Positions 35,624 to 44,243 of a DNA stretch of 64,000 nt are shown here, one piece after another. Below the pieces are notes generated by a model. The model was not told the origin of the DNA. It was given only the letters and a program-made list of their open reading frames with translations, and searched no databases. Source of the stretch: Paenibacillus sp. AN1007 (GTDB taxonomy: Bacteria > Bacillota > Bacilli > Paenibacillales > Paenibacillaceae). Made by a program: the position numbers and the translations under genes. The first letter of the stretch is position 1. Every line of letters starts with the position of its first letter. Location of the stretch: the NCBI RefSeq assembly GCF_040702995.1, contig NZ_CP159992.1, forward strand, positions 3,187,501 to 3,251,500, in the 5' to 3' direction.

Positions 35624-36571
35624 TTAGACTCCCAGCTGATCTTTAAGCTCAGAGAGTACAGGGCTGTGCTGCATAAGCTCAGAGATTTTATGATCATTGG
35701 CAGCTAACGTTTTTTGAACCGCTCCCGTCCCTTCCGCCTTCCAGACTCCATATATATACTTGGAAAAAGCATATCCATTCAAGGCATACCCGCTGTCCTG
35801 CAGCTGTCTAAACAATTTCACACTTTGCCCGGTCTTATTAATATCTGCCAGAATACATGCCAGATTATTTAAAGCAATATGGATATCTCTCTCTGAGTTT
35901 CTTGCAGTGTTAAGGTCTTCCCAGCTGCCTATAATATGATTGTCTTTGACCGGCTTTAATAAAGACCAGTCGATCTTGTCTACCAAATGCATTGTCTCAT
36001 CCAGAAGCAGATCCGCTTCAGCTCTTTCATCATCACTTGAATGATACAGATAAGCCAGACGCTGTTTGTAATATGTAATCCGGGCAAAAAGAATATTGGA
36101 CCACAGCTCATCTTCTTCAATGAGCTGTTTCATGTTTTCCAGTGCATCGGCCATCGCACTGTACCTCTCTAATACCCAGAAGGTCCCGCATAATGCCCGG
36201 TGGCTCTCAAATCGAACACCCCGGTTACATTCCAGCTTTGGTGCATGAGTACAAGCATACTGATACCAGTCAATCCAATAATCAAAATAATGACCTAGAG
36301 ACAATGATAGCGCTTGCGTTGAATCGGAAACGATCCAGTGCAGCTGTTCGGGGGCAAGGTATTCTTTGCCCCATTCGAAAAAGGCCCGCTGATTAGTGTA
36401 CAGCGGCTCCGGCTCTCTTAACAAGGCATAGCCGTCTGAAACATTCCAATATACCCATCCGCGTTCATTAACAGACAGTTTGCTGGATTGTTCATATTTT
36501 TTCAATAAGTCGATCATGCCCCTATGATCCCCTCGAACTACTGTATCTTGAAAAGCATGAATGATATTCAT
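35624..36571 (-). CDS. Helical repeat (TPR-like) protein of unknown function
   Basis: The 315-residue cytoplasmic protein is not recognised. It is almost entirely helical by composition, with paired amphipathic segments spaced like tetratricopeptide repeats, for example FESHRALCGTFWVLERYSAMADAL and DIHIALNNLACILADINKTGQSVKLF. Proteins of this type usually act as protein-binding scaffolds. A GGAGG lies 6 bases before the ATG. It follows a methyltransferase gene by 14 bases on the same strand and may be cotranscribed with it. Confidence 0.7.
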   Translation of the reverse strand: MNIIHAFQDTVVRGDHRGMIDLLKKYEQSSKLSVNERGWVYWNVSDGYALLREPEPLYTNQRAFFEWGKEYLAPEQLHWIVSDSTQALSLSLGHYFDYWIDWYQYACTHAPKLECNRGVRFESHRALCGTFWVLERYSAMADALENMKQLIEEDELWSNILFARITYYKQRLAYLYHSSDDERAEADLLLDETMHLVDKIDWSLLKPVKDNHIIGSWEDLNTARNSERDIHIALNNLACILADINKTGQSVKLFRQLQDSGYALNGYAFSKYIYGVWKAEGTGAVQKTLAANDHKISELMQHSPVLSELKDQLGV

Positions 36572-36585
36572 CCTGATCCTCCTTT

Positions 36586-37410
36586 TTACAGCGGCTTCAT
36601 GCCGCAGGCGGTTATGAAATTCATCATGGCATAGGCTTCAGGCGAGTGATTGATTGCTTCGGAGGCCTGCTGCAGCTGGGCGAACTCCTCCGCGCTGATG
36701 ATCCCTTTGTCAGCAAAATGTATAAAACGATCGAGATTAAACTGATGTTTGAAACCTTCAATGCCCAGTACATCACTGTGCTGCAGCACAGCATCGATGT
36801 CAACATCGACGTAACCATTCTCGGAAAGCAGCCGCGGCAGGCTTCTGCCAATTAAACGATTCCCGCCATGCTGTGAAACATAGTCCGAAATTTTCATTAA
36901 TACCGTGTGGAGAGCCGGTACATCCGGATTTACCGCTCCAAAAATGCCATCATCCACATCAATAATGGCAAGGCGGCCGCCAGGCTTCAGTACGCGCAGT
37001 ATCTCCTGTGCAGCTTCGGCAGGATTGTTCAAGTGAAGGAAGATAAGTCTTGCCACGACAAAATCGAAAGAATGATCAGGCAGCTCCATCTCATAGATGG
37101 AAGATTCCACAAACTGCAATCGCTCAGTGGGGACATCTTTCAGTCGTTCTTTGGCCTCCGCTTGTAAAGAACGATCAATCTCCAGCGAAGTAATTGCGCT
37201 GTGCGGCAGGCTGTTCAACAATTGCTCTGTGATGTAACCAGGTCCGCTTCCAACCTCTAATACGCGCATCCCATTTTTCAAACCATACCACTCTAAGTTC
37301 CGGAATTCTTTGGACCATCCCATGACTGCCTGCATCCTTAACCTTTCCAATTCCTCCTCAAAACCTAATACGGCTGTTTGAATATTATATGTTGAACGCT
37401 GATCACTCAT
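36586..37410 (-). CDS. Class I SAM-dependent methyltransferase
   Basis: The 274-residue protein has the Rossmann methyltransferase motifs: motif I VLEVGSGPGYITEQLL, the acidic SLEIDRSLQAEA, FDFVVARLIFLHLNNP and VLKPGGRLAIIDVDDG. It would transfer a methyl group from S-adenosylmethionine to an unknown acceptor. The ATG used here has a GGAG about 11 bases upstream; an upstream in-frame start at 37491 would add 27 atypical residues and run into the previous gene. The gene precedes the TPR-like gene. Confidence 0.88.
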   Translation of the reverse strand: MSDQRSTYNIQTAVLGFEEELERLRMQAVMGWSKEFRNLEWYGLKNGMRVLEVGSGPGYITEQLLNSLPHSAITSLEIDRSLQAEAKERLKDVPTERLQFVESSIYEMELPDHSFDFVVARLIFLHLNNPAEAAQEILRVLKPGGRLAIIDVDDGIFGAVNPDVPALHTVLMKISDYVSQHGGNRLIGRSLPRLLSENGYVDVDIDAVLQHSDVLGIEGFKHQFNLDRFIHFADKGIISAEEFAQLQQASEAINHSPEAYAMMNFITACGMKPL

Positions 37411-37459
37411 AATATTTCTCTCTCCTTCTTCATTTGGAATGGTACAGAAATTAATATAT

Positions 37460-38236
37460 CTATACTTTCTTCTTTCCCAGGAAAAGAGCAACCTTGTGCT
37501 GTTTATCTATCGTCCCACCTGCATGATCAATCGAATTTTTGATTCGCTCCAGTAGTGAACCCCGAACTTCCTCAGAAAGCTGCTGATGCTTAGAATTAGT
37601 ATTTAACAGCGCAGCGTACTCCTCACTTGAACAAGACTGAGTCCAGTTGTACTCCTTAACGACAATATCCGTGAACCAACCGGATTGCTCTGTCATTTGT
37701 CTGCGCTCCTGAATGACTTCATCAGGTGATGGATACCGGGCATCATCGAGATGAGGAGCCAGTGCTGCGTAATGGGAACGAATTTCGTTGTGCAGCGGAT
37801 CAAAGCCAGGTACATGAATCGTCCAAAAAAGGCCAATCCCCCCTGTATTCTCAAGCAGTTCCCAAGCACGACGATAACCTATTTCAGGATCAATGAAGTG
37901 AAAGGCTGTTCCTGATACGATTAGTTGAAATTGCTTTCCTTCGTTATTCCAGTCCTCAAAAGAAGTGTTAATCACTTGGATCGAGGGATATGCCTTGAAT
38001 TTGTCTGCGGTGAACTTTGCGAGGTTACTGCCGAGTTCAATACAGGTAATGTTCGTATAATTCTTGCTCACTAATCCGCCTGTCGCTTGTCCCGTTCCAC
38101 ATCCGATTTCAAGTATAGGATCTTCTTTGTTCATCTGCAGGTATGTAAAAATGTCATCAAACATCGCACTTGGATAAACGGGTCTGTACCGATCATATTC
38201 ACCTGCTACAAAATTAAACGTTTCCTTGTTTTCCAT
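37460..38236 (-). CDS. Class I SAM-dependent methyltransferase
   Basis: The 258-residue protein carries motif I ILEIGCGTGQATGGL, CIELGSNLAKF, FQLIVSGTAFHFIDPEIGYRRAW and a GGIGLFWTIH strand, typical of type 11 methyltransferases. The acceptor is unknown. A GGGAGG lies 8 bases before the ATG. It lies 49 bases upstream of the second methyltransferase gene on the same strand, but the two are not close paralogs. It is divergent from the DUF1569 gene. Confidence 0.88.
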   Translation of the reverse strand: MENKETFNFVAGEYDRYRPVYPSAMFDDIFTYLQMNKEDPILEIGCGTGQATGGLVSKNYTNITCIELGSNLAKFTADKFKAYPSIQVINTSFEDWNNEGKQFQLIVSGTAFHFIDPEIGYRRAWELLENTGGIGLFWTIHVPGFDPLHNEIRSHYAALAPHLDDARYPSPDEVIQERRQMTEQSGWFTDIVVKEYNWTQSCSSEEYAALLNTNSKHQQLSEEVRGSLLERIKNSIDHAGGTIDKQHKVALFLGKKKV

Positions 38237-38388
38237 TCCAGCAGCCTCCCATGACTATCAGCTTTGTTTTATTTTATATTGACTAAACTTACCATATCTT
38301 ATTATTCTTGAACATAAGAGAATAAATCTATTAATAATGGAATCAATCCGGTTAGCAGCATCATTTCGTGAAGAATAGGGGTGCTCCT

Positions 38389-38838
38389 GTGAAAAGTATT
38401 TTTAATCCCGTGCATGCAGCTGCAATTACTGCGCGTATTGATCAGCTTAAGGAAGATGCCGCACCTGAATGGGGAACGATGCAGGTTTCTCAAATGCTGG
38501 CTCACTGCTCCGCTTTTCATGATATTCCCTTAGGGAACACGTTTCCGCCTAGAGGACTGCTTGGAAGACTTGTTGGGCGGTTTGCCAAGCCGATGTTCTA
38601 TAATGAAAAGCCATTACCGCATAATATGTCGACAATTCCGACGATCGTTGTGGATGATGATCGAGTGTTTGGGACAGAGAAAGAAAAACTGAAACAGCAG
38701 ATTATCACTTTTCAAGTAAACGGCCGGGCACAATGCTCCCGCCACCCCCATCCTTTCTTCGGGAAATTAACCGCCGAGCAGTGGGGTCAAGGAATCTACA
38801 AACATTTGGATCATCACCTGCAGCAATTCGGGGTTTAA
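38389..38838 (+). CDS. DUF1569 family protein (DinB-fold-like)
   Basis: The 149-residue cytoplasmic protein has the DUF1569 pattern: WGTMQVSQMLAHCSAFHD, a central PRGLLGRLVGRF, then HPFFGKLTAEQWGQGIYKHLDHHLQQFGV. His residues at these positions are the likely metal ligands of the DinB-like four-helix fold. Function is unknown. The GTG used is preceded by AGGGG 5-6 bases upstream; the in-frame GTG seven codons earlier has no binding site. A terminator follows. Confidence 0.8.
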   Translation: MKSIFNPVHAAAITARIDQLKEDAAPEWGTMQVSQMLAHCSAFHDIPLGNTFPPRGLLGRLVGRFAKPMFYNEKPLPHNMSTIPTIVVDDDRVFGTEKEKLKQQIITFQVNGRAQCSRHPHPFFGKLTAEQWGQGIYKHLDHHLQQFGV

Positions 38839-38911
38839 CTGTTATCCCTTCTCCGTAGTCCTTTTCCAGATGCTCATCATCCCCTCCTATACTGTACCAA
38901 CTTCACTATCT

Positions 38912-38945
38912 AAAAATAGGATAAGCTTCCTATTTTTTATTTTTA
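38912..38945 (+). terminator. Terminator of the DUF1569 gene
   Basis: A seven-base stem (38915-38921 with 38928-38934) is followed on the plus strand by TTTTATTTTT. Confidence 0.8.
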
Positions 38946-39020
38946 TCGTTTATAGCATAAGAAGGCCTGCCTCGCTCCCTTCGTATCATTCCTGTTTACA
39001 AAATGATCATTCCGTTCCGC

Positions 39021-39049
39021 TTGACATTGATAATGATTATCAATAATGT
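39021..39049 (+). promoter_or_regulatory. Promoter with a Fur box filling the spacer
   Basis: TTGACA (39021-39026), a 17-base spacer and TAATGT (39044-39049) form a promoter. The spacer is exactly TTGATAATGATTATCAA (39027-39043), containing the 7-1-7 palindrome TGATAAT-G-ATTATCA, a perfect match to the Bacillus Fur box. Fe-loaded Fur bound here would exclude RNA polymerase. Confidence 0.85.
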
Positions 39050-39114
39050 GGAAGCAGTATCACACCATTACTCCAGAAGTAAACGCTAAGCACATTTGAA
39101 ACGGGGCAGGTCAT

Positions 39115-39963
39115 GTGAACATAGACGTTAATCAACTAGCAGAGCATTTTGCTCATACTCCTTTTCAGGTTAAAGGAATCTATCGGTATGCCCGAATCCC
39201 TGGCGTGCCGCACGCTGACTACACAGATTCTTATCCCGGATTTGTGTTTCCTCTCACAGGAAAGATCCAATTCCAATTTAATGAGATGCCTTATATTCTT
39301 TCGCCGGGAAAAGTCGTTCACGGTGGTGCCAGAATGAAACTGGCTAAAAAAACATTCCACAACACCCACTGGGAATACATTCTTGTTTTATACGAGACGT
39401 ATGGTTCAGCGCTTGAAGGATCAAGCTTTTCCAACCAGCATTTTGAATTACCAACGGGGCAATCCCCTCGCCTTACAGAACTGATTATGCAGCTCTGGCA
39501 AGTGTATAATCAGCGTGGAGGTCTTTCGAAGTTTCAAACGGAAATGTTATTTCGTGATGTACTGAATGAAACCCTCGTGTCTGCTGTACATCGACAAACC
39601 AAATCTGACTCTTCTACCTTGTTTGAGCAGATCTCCCGTTACATCCATGAAAACTATTATTTAAATCATACCACTTCATCACTGGCAGAACAGTTTGGTG
39701 TTAATCGCAACCGGATCTCGTACGTCTTCACCAAACATTCGGGTATGGGTCCGGCAGCATATCTGTCCCAATACCGTATCAAGATGGCCAAAAAGATACT
39801 GCTTACGAGCCAAGAAGCGATACATCATATTGCACAAGCTGTTGGTATTCATGATGCATATTATTTCAGCAGAGTGTTCAAGAAACTTGTGGGCTGTTCT
39901 CCTGCCGTATATCGTCAAAGATTCATCAATAATCCATCCAAACTTCAGCAGCCGTCCATTTGA
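39115..39963 (+). CDS. AraC family transcriptional regulator, Fur-box controlled
   Basis: The 282-residue protein has an N-terminal cupin-like domain (residues about 20-95, with YPGFVFPLTGKIQFQFNE and LSPGKVVHGGAR) and a C-terminal AraC helix-turn-helix (residues about 175-275, with SSLAEQFGVNRNRISYVFTK and DAYYFSRVFKKLVGCSPAVYR). The Fur box in its promoter predicts expression under iron limitation, so it may control a siderophore or haem uptake operon elsewhere, as Btr does in Bacillus; unlike Btr it lacks a fused binding-protein domain. The start is a GTG. No transporter gene is adjacent. Confidence 0.88.
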   Translation: MNIDVNQLAEHFAHTPFQVKGIYRYARIPGVPHADYTDSYPGFVFPLTGKIQFQFNEMPYILSPGKVVHGGARMKLAKKTFHNTHWEYILVLYETYGSALEGSSFSNQHFELPTGQSPRLTELIMQLWQVYNQRGGLSKFQTEMLFRDVLNETLVSAVHRQTKSDSSTLFEQISRYIHENYYLNHTTSSLAEQFGVNRNRISYVFTKHSGMGPAAYLSQYRIKMAKKILLTSQEAIHHIAQAVGIHDAYYFSRVFKKLVGCSPAVYRQRFINNPSKLQQPSI

Positions 39964-40053
39964 AATGAAGGAAGAGCTTCGTATACTTATAGACAAGCTT
40001 AGAGAACTTCAATGAACAGACAGAAAGTCTAGATAACAGAAGGAGGAATGATG

Positions 40054-40365
40054 ATGCAGTATCAAATTATAAAACCGATGGAGGAACGAACTAAAATTAC
40101 GGAATATTGGTCTCCAAAATATATTGGTGAGATGAATGACTATCAATTTAAACTCGTCAAAATGATCGGAGAATACGAATGGCATGCTCATGAAGAAACA
40201 GATAAATTATTCGTTGTGCTTGATGGAGTAATGATCATTGATCTGCGTGAGGGTCAAGTGAAAATTGCCAAGGGCGAAATGTTTGTGGTTCCAAAGGGAC
40301 TTGAAATCAAACCTTCTGCCGAGAGCGAATGTCATATCATGCTGATGGAGCCTAAACAGGCATAA
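40054..40365 (+). CDS. Small cupin domain protein
   Basis: The 103-residue protein is a single cupin barrel: EYEWHAHEETDKLFVVLDGVM holds the first His/Glu motif and KGEMFVVPKGLE the second-motif turn. Such proteins often bind a metal; no reaction can be assigned. Of three consecutive ATG codons the last was chosen because AGGAGG (40041-40046) lies 7 bases before it. It follows the Fur-controlled AraC gene by 90 bases without a terminator between, so it may be cotranscribed and iron-regulated too. Confidence 0.82.
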   Translation: MQYQIIKPMEERTKITEYWSPKYIGEMNDYQFKLVKMIGEYEWHAHEETDKLFVVLDGVMIIDLREGQVKIAKGEMFVVPKGLEIKPSAESECHIMLMEPKQA

Positions 40366-40369
40366 CATA

Positions 40370-40401
40370 GAAAGGAGCTCACCATGCTCCTTTCTTTTTT
40401 T
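40370..40401 (+). terminator. Terminator of the cupin gene
   Basis: A perfect nine-base stem (40370-40378 with 40386-40394) is followed by seven T. Confidence 0.9.
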
Positions 40402-40520
40402 ACTGGACATAACGTCTATATAAACACTCTAATCATTAATCATTTAGAAAACCATGACAAATACGGTTCAATACGCAGTGCTTCTTCTACCCAGCTTCAT
40501 GATGTGACGATTGGTGTTAA

Positions 40521-40565
40521 ACTTTTACTTTTACTTATACTTTTACTCTTTACTCTTTACTCTCT
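40521..40565. repeat. Short tandem repeat tract
   Basis: Four 6-base units of ACTTTT type (one ACTTAT) are followed by three 7-base units (ACTCTTT, ACTCTTT, ACTCTCT). The tract lies 5 bases beyond the GH30 stop codon. Confidence 0.8.
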
Positions 40566-40570
40566 ATTTT

Positions 40571-42118
40571 TTATGCACAGCCAGTGAGGGTCACAACGGA
40601 TTTCCCCGGAATATTGACAATAAAAGACTGCTCTTCTTCCGCAGCTGTAATCCTCTCCTGACAATTTAGATCCAATTCTGCATTCGTCACATAGGACTCC
40701 ATCGTGATAATGGGGCCTCTCAAACCCAGCTGATGAAGGTTAACCTGAATACACTTGTCCTGTTCACCGTGATTCACAAAAACAGCTGTGACTGTCTGTT
40801 CTCCCTCATGGATATAGGCCGAGCCGAGCAATCCGCTGTCCGCTTCTTCACCAAGCCCAGTTAAGTCTACTCGCTTCGCGCCAGGCCGAATGAATCTGCT
40901 GTAATTGCCGAGCACCCACAGCATTTTAGAAGTCAGTATATTTTGCTCGTCGCCAGTTTCCTTATAGTTCGTATAGATCAATCCATCCTTGTAATCTACT
41001 TTGGAAACTGCAGTCCACCACTGCCAAGCAGCTGCACTCGCTTCCACAAGATCAAAATGAATCGTTCTCGCAACATGCAGCGCAGGCTCGATACCCAAAT
41101 CACGTCCAGGACCATAATCGCCCAGAATGCAGTATTCCGTTACCCAGTACTTGCTCTCTTCATCATAATGTTTCAGGTTGGTGTACAGCAGCTTCCTCAG
41201 TCTAACCAACCGATCGTCCCCGGGATTGCTGTAGTCAGACCAGTATGAGTGGGAAGCGATCTTATTTCCTATGGCTTCTTTCACCCGGGGATCACCGATC
41301 ATGTCCTTTATGTATTCACGATACTTCCCTGTCCCGAGCTTGTTAGCTCCGCTGGAATACGTGCCGCTGCCCGCGAATTGACGATAATATTCATCGTCCA
41401 GCAGCGACGTGATTTCCACACCGTCTGGTGCACTGATCCGCGTCTGCAGCTCCGTCTGCTGCAGCTGGCGGTACAGTTCGAGAATCACCTGCTTCAGGTC
41501 ATCGTTATTGTAACGATTCCCCTCCTGCCAAGCCTGATTCCAATCCCAGGTCGGCTCATTAATGGGACTGATGTAGTCGAAGGCAACCCCATTTTGCTTG
41601 AAGTGCTCTAACACATCAATGAGATAAGCGGCGAACTTCCCTTCATAACCTGGCTTCAGATTGGTTGAACCAACTTCAGGATCAGGCTGCGCATGACCAT
41701 TTTTGGTCATCCAAACCGGAGGGCTGTTGACAAAAGCAATGAGTGTTTCGACGCCCCGCTCACGGGCAGCCTGAAGAAACCACTGCTGACCCGATTGTTT
41801 ACTCCAATCATATTCATCTTCCTCCGACATTTTGAAAGCCTCTACCCGTCTCCACGGGTCAGGAATCTGATCCTGATCCGATTCTGTTGAGCCTGCGCCT
41901 ATGTTGAAGCGCCAAGCGGACAACCCGATTCCTTTTTCTCTGGAAAATAACAGATCGGCAATCTGTACTTTGTTCTCCTCGCTCCAGTGTTTCCCGAGCG
42001 GTTCCATCGACCACGCATCCGACGCACCAAAATTGTCTACACTCTGATAACATGTCTCCCCATTGATCCTGACTTGTGCATCCAGCTTCACTTCGGATAC
42101 ATGCTTATCTCCCTGCAT
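40571..42118 (-). CDS. GH30 family glycoside hydrolase, probable endo-beta-1,6-galactanase type
   Basis: The 515-residue protein has a GH30 barrel followed by a C-terminal beta-sandwich (about residues 420-515). The acid/base Glu188 lies in SPINEPTWDW and the nucleophile Glu328 in YWVTEYC; the opening QSVDNFGASDAWSMEP and LSAWRFNIGAGS are typical. The pattern is closest to endo-beta-1,6-galactanases, but xylanase or glucosidase subfamilies cannot be excluded by eye. No signal peptide is present, so it should act in the cytoplasm on imported oligosaccharides. AGGAGG lies 7 bases before the ATG. It is the last gene after the sugar importer array, 180 bases downstream of the final permease, and may have its own promoter. 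Confidence 0.88.
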   Translation of the reverse strand: MQGDKHVSEVKLDAQVRINGETCYQSVDNFGASDAWSMEPLGKHWSEENKVQIADLLFSREKGIGLSAWRFNIGAGSTESDQDQIPDPWRRVEAFKMSEEDEYDWSKQSGQQWFLQAARERGVETLIAFVNSPPVWMTKNGHAQPDPEVGSTNLKPGYEGKFAAYLIDVLEHFKQNGVAFDYISPINEPTWDWNQAWQEGNRYNNDDLKQVILELYRQLQQTELQTRISAPDGVEITSLLDDEYYRQFAGSGTYSSGANKLGTGKYREYIKDMIGDPRVKEAIGNKIASHSYWSDYSNPGDDRLVRLRKLLYTNLKHYDEESKYWVTEYCILGDYGPGRDLGIEPALHVARTIHFDLVEASAAAWQWWTAVSKVDYKDGLIYTNYKETGDEQNILTSKMLWVLGNYSRFIRPGAKRVDLTGLGEEADSGLLGSAYIHEGEQTVTAVFVNHGEQDKCIQVNLHQLGLRGPIITMESYVTNAELDLNCQERITAAEEEQSFIVNIPGKSVVTLTGCA

Positions 42119-42298
42119 CTCTCATCCTCCTCTTTTCGAATCTACTTATTTAACATCTGTACCAGCGAGCCGCTGCATTGTAGTGAAATAGAAACCGATT
42201 AGAGACTGCCATATACTACTCAGACAGCCTCCTCTCAATTCAATGACCTTACAAATTAACAAGTAAAATCAGCAGTTCGTGACCTGTTCCGTCTGCTC

Positions 42299-43312
42299 TT
42301 ATCCTACAAGCCCTGAACGTTCCACACTCTCAACAAAGTGACGCTGCACGAACAGATAGATGATAATAAGCGGCAGAATCGCCATCAGTACACTTGTATT
42401 CATCATCATGGACATGAAAAATGGATCCTGCGTATAGGATGCCGCGGCCTGCCCCCCGCCTGTCAGATACGTAGCAATCGTAAATCCGGAGGACGACATC
42501 ATCGACGACATGACTTTCGGTTCGTTCAGGTACATGTTGGTGAAGAATGAGTCATTCCACTGCCATACGAACGAGAACAGCATGACCGTAACCATGGAAG
42601 GTATCGCATTCGGCAAAATAATACGTCCAAACGTTTTGAAATATCCTGCGCCATCCACGTATGCCGCCTCTTCAATTTCACGCGGAATACCTCTGAAGAA
42701 CTGGCGGAAAATGTAAACATACAAACCTGTTTTCACGCCCATTCCGAGTGCTGCAGAGATCAGAAACGGCCAATACGTATTAATCAGATTAGCCGGACTG
42801 CCGCGAAACAGTTCGATCAAGCCCATGACGTCAAAATTTTTAAAATTCAGATAGAGCGGAATCATGATCGTCTGGGAAGGCACCAAAATGGTGAAGATTA
42901 CGGCAGCAAACAGAAAACCGCTGCCTCTGAACTTGATTCTTGCAAACCCGTAACCTGCCAGCACACAGGTTATCGTCTGAAGCAGCATCACCGCAGAAGA
43001 CAACCATAGCGTGTTCATCAGCACGCTGGGATAATTCATCGCCGTAAAGACCAGTTTAAAGTTTTCCAATGTAAACGTGCGCGGAATCCAGATCACCGTG
43101 GGATCATACAGATCGGACATGCTTTTAAAGGAAATCGATATTTTCAGCAAAATCGGATATAGAATGACAAATGATATGCCAAAGATCAGGACAAACCGAA
43201 CCAGAATCCACGCCCACTTTTTAATCGCTTCAAACCAGTAGGCCGTGGAACCCAGGCGCTCCAGCCATTCCTTCTTCGCAGGCGGCTGTCCTGCTGCGGT
43301 TTCAGTCTTCAT
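42299..43312 (-). CDS. CUT1 sugar ABC transporter permease, MalG-like (pair 2)
   Basis: The 337-residue protein has six predicted transmembrane segments preceded by an extended cytoplasmic N terminus (about 35 residues). The EAA loop is EIEEAAYVDGAGYFKTFGRIILPNAIPSM, and the usual GYGFARIKFRGSGFLF segment is present. The stretch ending the protein contains an insertion (MMSSSGFTIATYLTGGGQAAASYTQ) between the last two membrane segments, longer than in common MalG proteins. It pairs with the MalF-like permease encoded 31 bases upstream. AGGAGG lies 6 bases before the ATG. Confidence 0.92.
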   Translation of the reverse strand: MKTETAAGQPPAKKEWLERLGSTAYWFEAIKKWAWILVRFVLIFGISFVILYPILLKISISFKSMSDLYDPTVIWIPRTFTLENFKLVFTAMNYPSVLMNTLWLSSAVMLLQTITCVLAGYGFARIKFRGSGFLFAAVIFTILVPSQTIMIPLYLNFKNFDVMGLIELFRGSPANLINTYWPFLISAALGMGVKTGLYVYIFRQFFRGIPREIEEAAYVDGAGYFKTFGRIILPNAIPSMVTVMLFSFVWQWNDSFFTNMYLNEPKVMSSMMSSSGFTIATYLTGGGQAAASYTQDPFFMSMMMNTSVLMAILPLIIIYLFVQRHFVESVERSGLVG

Positions 43313-43343
43313 GTCAGGCCTCCTTTTTCTTGTTCAGACATCG

Positions 43344-44243
43344 CTAATTTTGATAAAAGACCTTGCGGGACACAAGAGCAGTCGTTACCCACAGGATCAG
43401 GGCAATCACGCCAAAATACATCCAGGACATCGCCGCACTGAGTCCAAAGTTAAAGCTCTTGAAGGCCGTATCCACCACCAGCCGACTCGTCTGATCACTG
43501 ATGAAGCTGTCCACAATGGTGTAGACCAGATTCGTCAGAATTAATGGGCTCAGCATCGGGAACGTTATTTTCCAAAAGGCTTCATAGCCTGTTGATCCCT
43601 CAATTTTGGCCGCTTCATACAGTGATGGAGAGATCGACTGCAGACCCGCAAGGAAAATCAGAATCTGAACGCCGGACTGACTGACAATTTCGTAAATTCG
43701 GCTTACCGCACCTGTGAGATATTCTACAATAATGGGACTCATGCCGGATTCAAGCAGCATAATGGTCAGATCCAGATTTTTCATCACGGAAAGTCCACCG
43801 CCCGTCATGTCGTTGGCACTGCGCACAACGGATTGCATCAAATCCCCGTTTTCAATACTCGCAATAATTCCCGAGGCCAGAATGACCGGAAGGAAAAAAA
43901 TCGCTCTCGCCAGCACTCTGCCATGAAACTTCTGGTTCAGAATCACGGCAAAAAACAGGCTGAAAATAATAATTAACGGGGTATTCACGACAATATTGAT
44001 CACGGATTCCGTTAACATCCTCACATAGGATTCATGAGAGAACAGCGCCTCACGGAAATTAGCCAAACCGATATACTCGAGCGTAAACCCTTCATTGGAC
44101 ACCTGCAGATTGCTGAGACTGTATCGGAACGAAGAGATCAGCGGCACCATGAACAGAAGCAGAAAACCGATGAACCAAGGCAGGATAAAATACAAACCGT
44201 AATATCTGTTTTTTTGCTCTAGAGATAGTTTCTTCAGTTTCAT
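43344..44243 (-). CDS. CUT1 sugar ABC transporter permease, MalF-like (pair 2)
   Basis: The 299-residue protein has six predicted transmembrane segments and the EAA loop SLYEAAKIEGSTGYEAFWKITFPMLSPLI. An extra loop (residues about 130-175, IENGDLMQSVVRSANDMTGGG) is longer than usual for MalF-type permeases. Its ATG overlaps the stop of the DUF5696 gene by four bases (ATGA), so it is coupled to that exported protein. Confidence 0.9.
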   Translation of the reverse strand: MKLKKLSLEQKNRYYGLYFILPWFIGFLLLFMVPLISSFRYSLSNLQVSNEGFTLEYIGLANFREALFSHESYVRMLTESVINIVVNTPLIIIFSLFFAVILNQKFHGRVLARAIFFLPVILASGIIASIENGDLMQSVVRSANDMTGGGLSVMKNLDLTIMLLESGMSPIIVEYLTGAVSRIYEIVSQSGVQILIFLAGLQSISPSLYEAAKIEGSTGYEAFWKITFPMLSPLILTNLVYTIVDSFISDQTSRLVVDTAFKSFNFGLSAAMSWMYFGVIALILWVTTALVSRKVFYQN

